Positions 1 through 12,793 of a stretch of 64,000 bases of DNA are shown here, one piece after another. Every line of letters begins with the position of its first letter. Within the stretch, counting starts at the first letter, position 1. This DNA is from Blastomussa wellsi (Eukaryota > Cnidaria > Anthozoa > Scleractinia > Plerogyridae). A model generated the notes under the pieces. The model did not search any database, was not told the DNA's origin, and worked only from the letters and a program-made list of their open reading frames with translations. The stretch is from assembly GCA_947652115.1 (NCBI GenBank), contig OX393568.1:8765521-8829520 (forward strand), in the 5' to 3' direction. A program made the translations under genes and the position numbers.

Positions 1-182
1 ACTGGTTGGATGGCGAAAGATGCATTCCTTTCTGGACCGTGGTTGTAAAACAGTCGTAAACTCCGAACAATTTATTTTGTCCTTTGTGTTTTAATAAAAA
101 AAATCTAATATTTTGTGTAATAATTCTATCACTGTTTCAACCGCACACTAGGTAAAATTAACAAGTACAAATTTTGCCTTAA

Positions 183-254
183 CTCCCCGGCGGGGAATCG
201 AACCCCGGTCTCCCGCGTGACAGGCGGGGATACTCACCACTATACTACCGAGGA
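183..254 (-). tRNA. tRNA-Asp-GTC: tRNA-Asp(GUC), unit 1, canonical
   Basis: A 72-nt cloverleaf read on the minus strand. The acceptor TCCTCGG pairs with CCGGGGA (one G-U) with G as discriminator. The anticodon stem is CCCGC/GCGGG with loop CTGTCAC, giving anticodon GTC. The T-stem is CGGGG/CCCCG with loop TTCGATT, so the polymerase III B box is intact. The variable arm has four bases, as usual for tRNA-Asp. No intron. This copy is the reference against which the other Asp copies are described. Confidence 0.96.
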
Positions 255-793
255 CCCATGTATAGACATGTTAACGTCGCACTGTGCATTATGATCTTAT
301 CCGGCAGAACAAGACAAAGAATTAGCAATGAAAGTATTTTCAGATCAAACTGCTTCTCACGGTCAGTTATTATGCAGTATTGACATAAAGAAATTCCTGT
401 ACAGTGCTGATCAAAATAAAACAACGTACCAAATAACTCAACACCTTCCAATAGCGAAGCGCGCGAACTCGGAAAATAGAGAATCAAATTATTGTACCGC
501 AGCGAGACTTGAAAACATCAGCGTATTGTGGAAGAAATAGAGTCAATTTAGACGCAGTTTACATTTGCAAAGTCTTTTAGGAAAACCGGCTTTCGCGCTT
601 GAGGAAATCTTGACAATCGTCCGCCATTCCTGTTTGTTTGTCAGACTCTTGTCTTGATGTCACTCGCCTACTTCGCTATTCCTCGGGCTCACCATCTCTT
701 AAAACTTTCGAAAAATGAAACGTTCTCGCTTCCTGAGAGAGGACCAAAGAATGTAGCTCTAAAAAGGTTCAATATAAAGGCGTGGCTCATGCT

Positions 794-866
794 TGTTTCC
801 GGCAGGACTCGAACCTGCTACCTTCCGCGTGTGAGGCGGACGTGATAACCACTACACTACGGAAAC
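794..866 (-). tRNA. tRNA-Val-CAC: tRNA-Val(CAC), unit 1
   Basis: A 73-nt cloverleaf on the minus strand: acceptor GTTTCCG/CGGAAAC with discriminator A, anticodon stem TCCGC/GCGGA with loop CTCACAC (anticodon CAC), and T-arm GCAGG-TTCGAGT-CCTGC. This copy alone has A instead of C at position 48, the base that normally makes the Levitt pair; otherwise it equals the array consensus. Confidence 0.9.
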
Positions 867-1581
867 CACGCAGCGATTCAAACTTAAATCAATATTTGAC
901 CAGTTACTTTCAAAATCATTAATGCATCACGATTTTCATTTTTCCGTTTTTGTTTGGGAAATGATTGTTTCCAGTGCAGAGCGTAATCTCATTTTGTTTC
1001 CAGAAGTCTTGAGAAAGTCACCGTTCCTTTGACAGCCGAGTCCAATTTGGTTTTCAGAGGAATGTTCTCAATTGGACAGCATGTATTCCTATTACATATA
1101 CTAATTCTACATGTTGCAACAAAGGTAAAGCATACGATTATTTTTTCACTGTCATGAGTAGTTTTCTTTTTTTTTCTAACTACGTTAATGATTCTTTTGT
1201 TTTGGAAAAGTAAAATAATGAATTTCTAAAAAGTTGATTCACCTAACCAGAGGGACAGCAGAGAAATATACACGAAAGCTGATTCAAAGAGTATATTTTT
1301 AATACCAAATCTGCCAATTTGAAAAACAATAAGGTTGGTATAGCATGCAACACGTTGCTCTGGCTGTCCAAAATCGGTCACTTTGTAAGGAAATAAGATA
1401 CTGGTTGGATGGCGAAACATCCATTCCTTTCTGGACCGTGGTTGAAAAACAGTCGTAAACTCCGAACAATTTATTCTGTCCTTTGTTTTTTAATAAAAAA
1501 ATCTAATATTTTTTATTATAATTCTATCACTGTTTCAACCGCACACTAGGTAAAATTAACAAGTAAAAATTTTGCCTTTAA

Positions 1582-1653
1582 CTCCCCGGCGGGGAAACGA
1601 ACCCCGGTCTCCCGCGTGACAGGCGGGGATACTCACCACTATACTACCGAGGA
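1582..1653 (-). tRNA. tRNA-Asp-GTC: tRNA-Asp(GUC), unit 2, A58 changed
   Basis: Same as unit 1 except that the T-loop reads TTCGTTT, so conserved A58 is T. This weakens the T54-A58 pair and the B box. Function is doubtful. Confidence 0.8.
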
Positions 1654-2193
1654 CCCATGTATAGGCATGTTAACGTCGCACTGTGCATTATGATCTTATC
1701 CGGCAGAACAAGACAAAGAATTAGCAATGAAAGCATTTTCAGATCAAGCTGCTCCTCACGGTCAGTTATTATACAGTATTGACATAAAGAAATTCCTGTA
1801 CAGTGCTGGTCAAAATAAAACAACGTACCAAATAACTCAACACCTTCCAATAGCGAAGCGCGCGAACTCAGAAAAAAGAGAATCAAATTATTGTACCGCA
1901 GCGAGACTTGCAAACATCAGCATATTGTGGAAGAAGTAGAGTCAATTTAGACGCAGTTTGCGTTTGCAAAGTCTTTTAGGAAAACCGGCTTTCGCGCTTG
2001 AGGAAATATTGACAATCGTCCGCCATTCCGTTTTGTTTATCCGACTCTTGTTTTGATATCACTCGCCTACCTCGCTATTCCTCGGGCTCACCATCTCTTA
2101 AAACTTTCGAAAAATGAAACGGTCTCGCTTCCTGAGAGAGGACCAAAGAATGTAGCTCTAAAAAAGGTTCAATATAAAGGAGTGGCTCATGCT

Positions 2194-2266
2194 TGTTTCC
2201 GGCAGGACTCGAACCTGCGACCTTCCGCGTGTGAGGCGGACGTGATAACCACTACACTACGGAAAC
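2194..2266 (-). tRNA. tRNA-Val-CAC: tRNA-Val(CAC), unit 2, canonical
   Basis: All stems pair, anticodon CAC, T-loop TTCGAGT. Taken as the reference for the Val copies. Confidence 0.95.
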
Positions 2267-2981
2267 CACGCAGCGATTCAAACTTAAATCAAGATTTGAA
2301 TGGTTACTTTCAAAATCATTAATGCATCACGATTTTCATTTTCACGTTTTTTTTTGGGAAATGTTTGTTTGGAGTGCAGAGCGTAATCTCATTTTGTTTC
2401 CAGAAGTCTTGAGGAAGTAACCGTTCCTTTGACAGCCGAGTCCAATTTGGCTCTCAGAGGAATGTTCTCAATTGGACAGCATGTATTCCTATTACATATA
2501 CTAATTCTACATGTTGCAACAAAGGTAAAGCATACGATTATTTTTTTCACTTCCATAAGTAGTTTTCTTTTTCTGCTATCTACGTTAGTGATTCTTTTGT
2601 TTTGGAAAAGTAAAATAATGAATTTCTAAAAAGTTGATTCACCGAACCAGAGGGACAGCAGAGAATTATAGACGAAAGCTGATTCAAAGAGTATATTTTT
2701 AATACCAAATCTGCCAATTTGGAAAACAATAAGGTTGGTATAGCATGCAACACGTTGCTCTGGCTGTCCAAAATCGGTCACTTTATAAGGAAATAAGAGA
2801 CTGGTTGGATGGCGAAAGATCCATTCCTTTCTGGACCGTGGTTGTAAAACAGTCGTAAACTCCGAACAATTTATTTTGTCCTTTGTGTTTTAATAAAAAA
2901 AATCTAATATTTTGTGTAATAATTCTATCACTGTTTCAACCGCACACTAGGTAAAATTAACAAGTAAAAATTTTGCCTTAA

Positions 2982-3053
2982 CTCCCCGGCGGGGAATCGA
3001 ACCCCGGTCTCCCGCGTGACAGGCGGGGATACTCACCACTATACTACCGAGGA
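2982..3053 (-). tRNA. tRNA-Asp-GTC: tRNA-Asp(GUC), unit 3, canonical
   Basis: Identical to the unit 1 tRNA-Asp. Confidence 0.95.
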
Positions 3054-3592
3054 CCCATGTATAGACATGTTAACGTCGCACTGTGCATTATGATCTTATC
3101 CGGCAGAACAAGACAAAGAATTAGCAATGAAAGTATTTTCAGATCAAACTGCTTCTCACGGTCAGTTATTATGCAGTATTGACATAAAGAAATTCCTGTA
3201 CAGTGCTGAACAAAATAAAACAACGTACCAAATAACTCAACACCTTCCAATAGCGAAGCGCGCGAACTCGGAAAATAGAGAATCAAATTATTGTACCGCA
3301 GCGAGACTTGAAAACATCAGCGTATTGTGGAAGAAATAGAGTCAATTTAGACGCAGTTTACGTTTGCAAAGTCTTTTAGGAAAACCGGCTTTCGCGCTTG
3401 AGGAAATCTTGACAATCGTCCGCCATTCCTGTTTGTTTGTCAGACTCTTGTCTTGATGTCACTCGCCTACTTCGCTATTCCTCGGGCTCACCATCTCTTA
3501 AAACTTTCTAAAAATGAAACGTTCTCGCTTCCTGAGAGAGGACCAAAGAATGTAGCTCTAAAAAGGTTCAATATAAAGGCGTGGCTCATGCT

Positions 3593-3665
3593 TGTTTCCG
3601 GCAGGACTCGAACCTGCGACCTTCCGCGTGTGAGGCGGACGTGATAACCACTACACTACGGAAAC
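3593..3665 (-). tRNA. tRNA-Val-CAC: tRNA-Val(CAC), unit 3, canonical
   Basis: Identical to the Val reference copy. Confidence 0.95.
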
Positions 3666-4380
3666 CACGCAGCGATTCAAACTTAAATCAATATTTGACC
3701 AGTTACTTTCAAAATCATTAATGCATCACGATTTTCATTTTTCCGTTTTTGTTTGGGAAATGATTGTTTTCAGTGCAGAGCGTAATCTCATTTTGTTTCC
3801 AGAAGTCTTGAGAAAGTCACCGTTCCTTTGACAGCCGAGTCCAATTTGGTTTTCAGAGGAATGTTCTCAATTGGACAGCATGTATTCCTATTACATATAC
3901 TAATTCTACATGTTGCAACAAAGGTAAAGCATACGATTATTTTTTCACTGTCATGAGTAGTTTTCTTTTTTTTCTAACAACGTTAATGATTCTTTTGTTT
4001 TGGAAAAGTAAAATAATGAATTTCTAAAAAGTTGATTCACCGAACCAAAGGGACAGCAGAGAAATATAGACGAAAGCTGATTCAAAGAGTATATTTTAAA
4101 TACCAAATCTGCCAATTTGAAAAACAATAAGGTTGGTATAGCATGCAACACGTTGCTCTGGCTGTCCAAAATCGGTCACTTTGTAAGGAAATAAGATACT
4201 GTTTGGATGGCGAAAGATCCATTCCTTTCTGGACCGTGGTTGTAAAACAGTCGTAAACTCCGAACAATTTATTTTGTCCTTTGTTTTTTAATAAAAAAAA
4301 TCTAATATTTTTTATTATAATTCTATCACTGTTTCAACCGCACACTAGGTAAAATTAACAAGTAGAAATTTTGCCTTTAA

Positions 4381-4451
4381 CTCCCCGGCGGGAATCGAAC
4401 CCCGGTCTCCCGCGTGACAGGCGGGGATACTCACCACTATACTACCGGGGA
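4381..4451 (-). pseudogene. tRNA-Asp copy with 1-nt deletion, unit 4
   Basis: 71 nt instead of 72: one C is missing from the 3' strand of the T-stem, so T-stem and acceptor cannot both pair fully. The acceptor also has C for T at position 4, which by itself improves pairing. Probably non-functional or poorly processed. Confidence 0.75.
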
Positions 4452-4991
4452 CCCCTGTATAGACATGTTAACGTCGCACTGTGCATTATGATCTTATCCG
4501 GCAGAACAAGACAAAGAATTAGCAATGAAAGTATTTTCAGATCAAACTGCTCCTCACGGTCAGTTATTATACAGTATTCACATAAAGAAATTCCTGTACA
4601 GTCCTGGTCAAAATAAGACAAGGTACCAAATAACTCAACACCTTCCAATAGCGAAGCGCGCGAACTCGGAAAAAAGAGAATCAAATTATTGTACCGCAGC
4701 GAGACTTGCAAACATCAGCGTATTGAGGAAGAAGTAGAGTCAATTTAGACGCAGTTTTCGTTTGCAAAGTCTTTTAGGAAAACCGGCTTTCGCGCTTGAG
4801 GAAATCTTGACAATCGTCCGCCATTCCGGTTTGTTTGTCCGACTCTTGTCTTGATGTCACTCGCCTACCTCGCTATTCCTCGGGCTCACCATCTCTTAAA
4901 ACTTTCGAAAAATGAAACGGTCTCGCTTCCTGAGAGAGGACCAAAGAATGTAGCTCTAAAAAAGGTTCAATATAAAGGCGTGGCTCATGCT

Positions 4992-5064
4992 TGTTTCCGG
5001 CAGGACTCGAACCTGCGACCTTCCGCGTGTGAGGCGGACGTGATAACCACTACACTACGGAAAC
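4992..5064 (-). tRNA. tRNA-Val-CAC: tRNA-Val(CAC), unit 4, canonical
   Basis: Identical to the Val reference copy. Confidence 0.95.
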
Positions 5065-5779
5065 CACGCAGCGATTCAAACTTAAATCAAGATTTGAATG
5101 GTTACTTTCAAAATCATTAATGCATCACGATTTTCATTTTCACGTTTTTGTTTGTGAAATGATTGTTTGGAGTGCAGAGCGTAATCTTATTTTTTTTCCA
5201 GAAGTCTTGAGAAAGTAACCGTTCCTTTGACAGCCGAGTCAAATTTGGCTCTCAGAGGAATGTTCTTAATTGGAAAGCATGTATTCCTATTACATATACT
5301 AATTCTACATGTTGCAACAAAGGTAAAGCATACGATTATTTTTTTCACTTCCATAAGTAGTTTTCTTTTTTTGCTATCTACGTTAGTGATTCTTTTGTTT
5401 TGGAAAAGTAAAATAATGAATTTCTAAAAAGTTGATTCACCGAACCAGAGGGACAGCAGAGAAATATAGACGAAAGCTGATTCAAAGAGTATATTTTTAA
5501 TACCAAATCTGCCAATTTGAAAAACAATAAGGTTGGTATAGCATGCAACACGTTGCTCTGGCTGTCCAAAATCGGTCACTTTGTAAGGAAATAAGATACT
5601 GGTTGGATGGCGAAAGATCCATTCCTTTCTGGACCGTGGTTGTAAAACAGTCGTAAACTCCGAACAATTTATTTTCTCCTTTGTTTTTTAATAAAAAAAT
5701 CTAATATTTTTTATTATAATTCTATCACTGTTTCAACCGCACACTAGGTAAAATTAACAAGTAAAAATTTTGCCTTTAA

Positions 5780-5851
5780 CTCCCCGGCGGGGAATCGAAC
5801 CCCGGTCTCCCGCTTGACAGGCGGGGATACTCACCACTCTACTACCGAGGA
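5780..5851 (-). tRNA. tRNA-Asp-GTC: tRNA-Asp(GUC), unit 5, two substitutions
   Basis: Anticodon GTC is kept. Position 38 in the anticodon loop is A instead of C, and T13 in the D-stem is G. The B box is intact. May still fold; activity uncertain. Confidence 0.75.
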
Positions 5852-6390
5852 CCCATGTATAGACATGTTAACGTCGCACTGTGCATAATGATCTTATCCG
5901 GCAGAACAAGACAAAGAATTAGCAATGAAAGTATTTTCAGATCAAACTGCTCCTCACGGTCAGTTATTATACAGTATTCACATAAAGAAATTCCTGTACA
6001 GTGCTGGTCAAAATAAAACAGCGTACCAAATAACTCAACACCTTCCAATAGCGAAGCGCGCGAACTCGGAAAAAAGAGAATCAAATTATTGTACCGCAGC
6101 GAGACTTGCAAACATCAGCGTATTGTGGAAGAAGTAGAGTCAATTTAGACGCAGTTTGCGTTTGCAAAGTCTTTTAGGAAAACCGGCTTTCGCGCTTGAC
6201 GAAATCTTGACAATCGTCCGCCATTCCGGTTTGTTTGTCCGACTCTTGTCTTGATGTCACTCGCCTACTTCGATATTCCTCGGGCTCACCATCTCTTAAA
6301 ACTTTCGAAAAATGAAACGGTCTCGCTTCCTGAGAGAGGACCAAAGAATGTAGCTATAAAAAGGTTCAATATAAAGGCGTGGCTCATGCT

Positions 6391-6430
6391 TGTTTCCGGC
6401 AGGAGTCGAACCTGCGACCTTCCGCGTGTG
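6391..6430 (-). pseudogene. Truncated tRNA-Val, unit 5
   Basis: Only the 3' part (T-arm and acceptor strand) remains. About 49 bp covering the rest of the tRNA and its 5' flank are deleted after plus-strand GTGTG at 6430, which explains the short 1349-bp spacing to the next unit. The T-loop also has a substitution. Not functional. Confidence 0.9.
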
Positions 6431-7128
6431 ACTTAAATCAAGATTTGAATGGTTACTTTCAAAATTATTAATGCATCACGATTTTCATTTTCACGTTTAT
6501 GTTAGGGAAATGATTGTTTGGAGTGCAGAGCGTAATCTCATTTTGTTTCCAGAAGTCTTGAGAAAGTAACCGTTCCTTTGACAGCCGAGTCCAATTTGGC
6601 TGTCAGAGGAATGTTCTGAATTGGACAGCATGTATTCCTATTACATATACTAATTCTACATGTTGCAACAAAGGTAAAGCATACGATTATTTTTTCACTG
6701 TCATGAGTAGTTTTCTTTTTTTTCTAACTACGTTAATGATTCTTTTGTTTTGGAAAAGTAAAATAATGAATTTCTAAAAAGTTGATTCACCTAACCAGAG
6801 GGACAGCAGAGAAATATAGAGGAAAGCTGATTCAAAGAGTATATTTTTAATACCAAATCTGCCAATTTGGAAAACAATAAGGTTAGTATAGCATGCAACA
6901 CGTTGCTCTGGCTGTCCAAAATCGGTCACTTTGTAAGGAAATAAGAGACTGGTTGGATGGCGAAAGATCCATTCCTTTCTGGACCGTTGTTTTATAACAG
7001 TCGTAAACTCCGAACAATTTATTTTGTCCTTTGTGTTTTAATAAAAAAATCTAATATTTTGTGTAATAATTCTATCACTGTTTCAACCGCACACTAGGTA
7101 AAATTAACAAGTAAAAATTTTGCCTTAA

Positions 7129-7200
7129 CTCCCCGGCGGGGAATCTAACCCCGGTCTCCCGCGTGACAGGCGGGGATACTCACCACTATACTACCGAGGA
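7129..7200 (-). pseudogene. tRNA-Asp copy with B-box C56A, unit 6
   Basis: The T-loop reads TTAGATT, so the invariant C56, the key B-box base for TFIIIC and the partner of G19 in the tRNA elbow, is A. Everything else matches the reference. Transcription is expected to be strongly reduced, from family knowledge. Confidence 0.75.
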
Positions 7201-7739
7201 CCCATGTATAGACATGTTAACGTCGCACTGTGCATTATCATCTTATCCGGCAGAACAAGACAAAGAATTAGCAATGAAAGTATTTTCAGATCAAACGGCT
7301 TCTCACGGTCAGTTATTATGCAGTATTGACATAAAGAAATTCCTGTACAGTGCTGGTCAAAATAAAACAACGTACCAAATAACTCAACACCTTCCAATAG
7401 CGAAGCGCGCGAACTCGGAAAATAGAGAATCAAATTATTGTACCGCAGCGAGACTTGAAAACATCAGCGTATTGTGGAAGAAATAGAGTCAATTTAGACG
7501 CAGTTTACGTTTGCAAAGTCTTTTAGGAAAACCGGCTTTCGCGCTTGAGGAAATCTTGACAATCGTCCGCCATTCCTGTTTGTTTGTCAGACTCTTGTCT
7601 TGATGTCACTCGCCTACTTCGCTATTCCTCGGGCTCACCATCTCTTAAAACTTTCGAAAAATGAAACGTTCTCGCTTCCTGAGAGAGGACCAAAGAATGT
7701 AGCTCTAAAAAGGTTCAATATAAAGGCGTGGCTCATGCT

Positions 7740-7812
7740 TGTTTCCGGCAGGACTCGAACCTGCGACCTTCCGCGTGTGAGGCGGACGTGATAACCACTA
7801 CACTACGGAAAC
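7740..7812 (-). tRNA. tRNA-Val-CAC: tRNA-Val(CAC), unit 6, canonical
   Basis: Identical to the Val reference copy, although its unit partner Asp carries the C56A change. Confidence 0.94.
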
Positions 7813-8526
7813 CACGCAGCGATTCAAACTTAAATCAATATTTGACCAGTTACTTTCAAAATCATTAATGCATCACGATTTTCATTTTTCCGTTTTTGTT
7901 TGGGAAATGATTGTTTCCAGTGCAGAGCGTAATCTCATTTTGTTTCCAGAAGTCTTGAGAAAGTCACCGTTCCTTTGACAGCCGAGTCCAATTTGGTTTT
8001 CAGAGGAATGTTCTCAATTGGACAGCATGTATTCCTATTACATATACTAATTCTAAATGTTGCAACAAAGGTAAAGCATACGATTATTTTTTCACTGTCA
8101 TGAGTAGTTTTCTTTTTTTTCTAACTACGTTAATGATTCTTTTGTTTTGGAAAAGTAAAATAATGAATTTCTAAAAAGTTGATTCACCTAACCAGAGGGA
8201 CAGCAGAGAAATATAGAGGAAAGCTGATTCAAAGAGTATATTTTTAATACCAAATCTGCCAATTTGGAAAACAATAAGGTTAGTATAGCATGCAACACGT
8301 TGCTCTGGCCGTCCAAAATCGGTCACTTTGTAAGGAAATAAGAGACTGGTTGGATGGCGAAAGATCCATTCCTTTCTGGACCGTGGTTTTATAACAGTCG
8401 TAAACTCCGAACAATTTATTTTGTCCTTTGTGTTTTAATAAAAAAAATCTAATATTTTGTGTAATAATTCTATCACTGTTTCAACCGCACACTAGGTAAA
8501 ATTAACAAGTAAAAATTTTGCCTTAA

Positions 8527-8598
8527 CTCCCCGGCGGGGAATCTAACCCCGGTCTCCCGCGTGACAGGCGGGGATACTCACCACTATACTACCGAGGA
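8527..8598 (-). pseudogene. tRNA-Asp copy with B-box C56A, unit 7
   Basis: Same C56A lesion as unit 6, so the two neighbouring units are recent duplicates of each other. Confidence 0.75.
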
Positions 8599-9137
8599 CC
8601 CATGTATAGACATGTTAACGTCGCACTGTGCATTATCATCTTATCCGGCAGAACAAGACAAAGAATTAGCAATGAAAGTATTTTCAGATCAAACGGCTTC
8701 TCACGGTCAGTTATTATGCAGTATTGACATAAAGAAATTCCTGTACAGTGCTGGTCAAAATAAAACAACGTACCAAATAACTCAACACCTTCCAATAGCG
8801 AAGCGCGCGAACTCGGAAAATAGAGAATCAAATTATTGTACCGCAGCGAGACTTGAAAACATCAGCGTATTGTGGAAGAAATAGAGTCAATTTAGACGCA
8901 GTTTACGTTTGCAAAGTCTTTTAGGAAAACCGGCTTTCGCGCTTGAGGAAATCTTGACAATCGTCCGCCATTCCTGTTTGTTTGTCAGACTCTTGTCTTG
9001 ATGTCACTCGCCTACTTCGCTATTCCTCGGGCTCACCATCTCTTAAAACTTTCGAAAAATGAAACGTTCTCGCTTCCTGAGAGAGGACCAAAGAATGTAG
9101 CTCTAAAAAGGTTCAATATAAAGGCGTGGCTCATGCT

Positions 9138-9210
9138 TGTTTCCGGCAGGACTCGAACCTGCGACCTTCCGCGTGTGAGGCGGACGTGATAACCACTACA
9201 CTACGGAAAA
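9138..9210 (-). tRNA. tRNA-Val-CAC: tRNA-Val(CAC), unit 7, first base changed
   Basis: G1 is T, which breaks the terminal G1-C72 acceptor pair. The rest is canonical. RNase P processing and charging may suffer. Confidence 0.75.
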
Positions 9211-9925
9211 CACGCAGCGATTCAAACTTAAATCAATATTTGACCAGTTACTTTCAAAATCATTAATGCATCACGATTTTCATTTTTCCGTTTTTGTTTG
9301 GGAAATGATTGTTTCCAGTGCAGAGCGTAATCTCATTTTGTTTCCAGAAGTCTTGAGAAAGTCACCGTTCCTTTGACAGCCGAGTCCAATTTGGTTTTCA
9401 GAGGAATGTTCTCAATTGGACAGCATGTATTCCTATTACATATACTAATTCTACATGTTGCAACAAAGGTAAAGCATACGATTATTTTTTCACTGTCATG
9501 AGTAGTTTTCTTTTTTTTCTAACTACGTTAATGATTCTTTTGTTTTGGAAAAGTAAAATAATGAATTTCTAAAAAGTTGATTCACCGAACCAGAGGGACA
9601 GCAGAGAAATATAGACGAAAGCTGATTCAAAGAGTATATTTTTGATACCAAATCTGCCAATTTGGAAAACAATAAGGTTGGTATAGCATGCAACACGTTG
9701 CTCTGGCTCCCCAAAATTGGTCACTTTGTAAGGAAATAAGAGACTGGTTGGATGGCGAAAGATCCATTCCTTTCTGGACCGTGGTTGTAAAACAGTCGTA
9801 AACTCCGAACAATTTATTTTGTCCTTTGTGTTTTAATAAAAAAAATCTAATATTTTTTGTAATAATTCTATCACTGTTTCAACCGCACATTAGGTAAAAT
9901 TAAAGAGTAAAAATTTTGCCTTTAA

Positions 9926-9997
9926 CTCCCCGGCGGGGAATCGAACCCCGGTCTCCCGCGTGACAGCCGGGGATACTCACCACTATACTACCGAGGA
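9926..9997 (-). tRNA. tRNA-Asp-GTC: tRNA-Asp(GUC), unit 8, C31G
   Basis: The anticodon stem reads CCCGG/GCGGG, so the loop-closing C31-G39 pair is a G-G mismatch. Anticodon and promoter boxes are intact. Function uncertain. Confidence 0.75.
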
Positions 9998-10536
9998 CCC
10001 ATGTATAGACATGTTAACGTCGCACTGTGCATTATGATCTTATCCGGCAGAACAAGACAAAGAATTAGCAATGAAAGTATTTTCAGATCAAACTGCTTCT
10101 CACGGTCACTTATGATGCAGTATTGACATAAAGAAATTCCTGTACAGTGCTGGTCAAAATAAAACAACGTACCAAATAACTCAACACCTTCCAATAGCCA
10201 AGCGCGCGAACTCGGAAAAAAGAGAATCAAATTATTGTACCGCAGCGAGACTTGCAAACATCAGCGTATTGTGGAAGAAATAGAGTCAATTTAGACGCAG
10301 TTTACGTTTGCAAAGTCTTTTAGGAAAACCGGCTTTCGCGCTTGAGGAAATCTTGACAATCGTCCGCCATTCCTGCTTGTTTGTCAGACTCTTGTCTTGA
10401 TGTCACTCGCCTACTTCGCTATTCCTCGGGCTCACCATCTCTTAAAACTTTCGAAAAATGAAACGTTCTCGCTTCCTGAGAGAGGACCAAAGAATGTAGC
10501 TCTAAAAAGGTTCAATATAAAGGCGTGGCTCATGCT

Positions 10537-10609
10537 TGTTTCCGGCAGGACTCGAACCTTCGACCTTCCGCGTGTGAGGCGGACGTGATAACCACTACAC
10601 TACGGAAAC
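10537..10609 (-). tRNA. tRNA-Val-CAC: tRNA-Val(CAC), unit 8, T-stem mismatch
   Basis: The 5' T-stem strand is GAAGG instead of GCAGG, leaving one unpaired position. The loop TTCGAGT is intact. Confidence 0.75.
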
Positions 10610-11323
10610 CACGCAGCGATTCAAACTTAAATCAATATTTGACCAGTTACTTTCAAAATCATTAATGCATCACGATTTTCATTTTTCCGTTTTTGTTTGG
10701 GAAATGATTGTTTCCAGTGCAGAGCGTAATCTCATTTTGTTTCCAGAAGTCTTGAGAAAGTCACCGTTCCTTTGACAGACGAGTCCAATTTGGTTTTCAG
10801 AGGAATGTTCTCAATTGGACAGCATGTATTCCTATTACATATACTAATTCTACATGTTGCAACAAAGGTAAAGCATACGATTATTTTTTCACTGTCATGA
10901 GTAGTTTTCTTTTTTTTCTAACTACGTTAATGATTCTTTTGTTTTGGAAAAGTAAAATAATGAATTTCTAAAAAGTTGATTCACCTAACCAGAGGGACAG
11001 CAGAGAAATATAGAGGAAAGCTGATTCAAAGAGTATATTTTTAATACCAAATCTGCCAATTTGGAAAACAATAAGGTTGGTATAGCATGCAACACGTTGC
11101 TCTGGCTGTCCAAAATCGGTCACTTTGTAAGGAAATAAGAGACTGGTTGGATGGCGAAAGATCCATTCCTTTCTGGACCGTGGTTGTAAAACAGTCGTAA
11201 ACTCCGAACAATTTATTTTGTCCTTTGTGTTTTAATAAAAAAAATCTAATATTTTGTGTAATAATTTTATCACTGTTTCAACCGCACACTAGGTAAAATT
11301 AACAAGTAAAAATTTTGCCTTAA

Positions 11324-11395
11324 CTCCCCGGCGGGGAATCGAACCCCGGTCTCCCGCGTGACAGCCGGGGATACTCACCACTATACTACCGAGGA
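11324..11395 (-). tRNA. tRNA-Asp-GTC: tRNA-Asp(GUC), unit 9, C31G
   Basis: Carries the same G-G mismatch closing the anticodon loop as unit 8. Confidence 0.75.
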
Positions 11396-11934
11396 CCCAT
11401 GTATAGACATGTTAACGTCGCACTGTGCATTATGATCTTATCCGGCAGAACAAGACAAAGAATTAGCAATGAAAGTATTTTCAGATCAAACGGCTTCTCA
11501 CGGTCAGTTATTATGCAGTATTGACATAAAGAAATTCCTGTACAGTGCTGGTCAAAATAAAACAACGTACCAAATAACTCAACACCTTCCAATAGCGAAG
11601 CGCGCGAACTCGGAAAATAGAGAATCAAATTATTGTACCGCAGCGAGACTTGAAAACATCAGCGTATTGTGGAAGAAATAGAGTCAATTTAGACGCAGTT
11701 TACGTTTGCAAAGTCTTTTAGGAAAACCGGCTTTCGCGCTTGAGGAAATCTTGACAATCGTCCGCCATTCCTGTTTGTTTGTCAGACTCTTGTCTTGATG
11801 TCACTCGCCTACTTCGCTATTCCTCGGGCTCACCATCTCTTAAAACTTTCGAAAAATGAAACGGTCTCGCTTCCTGAGAGAGGACCAAAGAATGTAGCTC
11901 TAAAAAGGTTCAATATAAAGGCGTGGCTCATGCT

Positions 11935-12007
11935 TGTTTCCGGCAGGACTCGAACCTGCGACCTTCCGCGTGTGAGGCGGACGTGATAACCACTACACTA
12001 CGGAAAC
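11935..12007 (-). tRNA. tRNA-Val-CAC: tRNA-Val(CAC), unit 9, canonical
   Basis: Identical to the Val reference copy. Confidence 0.95.
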
Positions 12008-12721
12008 CACGCAGCGATTCAAACTTAAATCAATATTTGACCAGTTACTTTCAAAATCATTAATGCATCACGATTTTCATTTTTCCGTTTTTGTTTGGGA
12101 AATGATTGTTTCCAGTGCAGAGCGTAATCTCATTTTGTTTCCAGAAGTCTTGAGAAAGTCACCGTTCCTTTGACAGCCGAGTCCAATTTGGTTTTCAGAG
12201 GAATGTTCTCAATTGGACAGCATGTATTCCTATTACATATACTAATTCTACATGTTGCAACAAAGGTAAAGCATACGATTATTTTTTCACTGTCATGAGT
12301 AGTTTTCTTTTTTTTCTAACTACGTTAATGATTCTTTTGTTTTGGAAAAGTAAAATAATGAATTTCTAAAAAGTTGATTCACCTAACCAGAGGGACAGCA
12401 GAGAAATATAGAGGAAAGCTGATTCAAAGAGTATATTTTTAATACCAAATCTGCCAATTTGGAAAACAATAAGGTTGGTATAGCATGCAACACGTTGCTC
12501 TGGCTGTCCAAAATCGGTCACTTTGTAAGGAAATAAGAGACTGGTTGGATGGCGAAAGATCCATTCCTTTCTGGACCGTGGTTGTAAAACAGTCGTAAAC
12601 TCCGAACAATTTATTTTGTCCTTTGTGTTTTAATAAAAAAATCTAATATTTTGTGTAATAATTCTATCACTGTTTCAACCGCACACTAGGTAAAATTAAC
12701 AAGTAAAAATTTTGCCTTTAA

Positions 12722-12793
12722 CTTCCCGGCGGCGTATCGAACCCCGGTCTCCCGCGTGACAGGCGGGGATACTCACCACTATACTACCGAGGA
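12722..12793 (-). pseudogene. Decayed tRNA-Asp, unit 10
   Basis: The 3' T-stem strand is CGCCG instead of CCCCG, the T-loop ends in A, and one acceptor G is A. The T-arm cannot form. The anticodon arm is still intact. Confidence 0.8.

Noticed and set aside
245..540. Overlapping ORFs of 80 aa (minus) and 70 aa (plus) repeated in every array unit
   Set aside because: They persist because the unit itself is conserved. They overlap on opposite strands, the frames contain stops or lost starts in several units, the minus ORF runs into tRNA-Asp, and no domain is recognisable.
3951..4169. Recurring minus-strand ORF of about 63 aa near the unit junction
   Set aside because: Low-complexity composition and no domain; it is a by-product of the tandem repeat.
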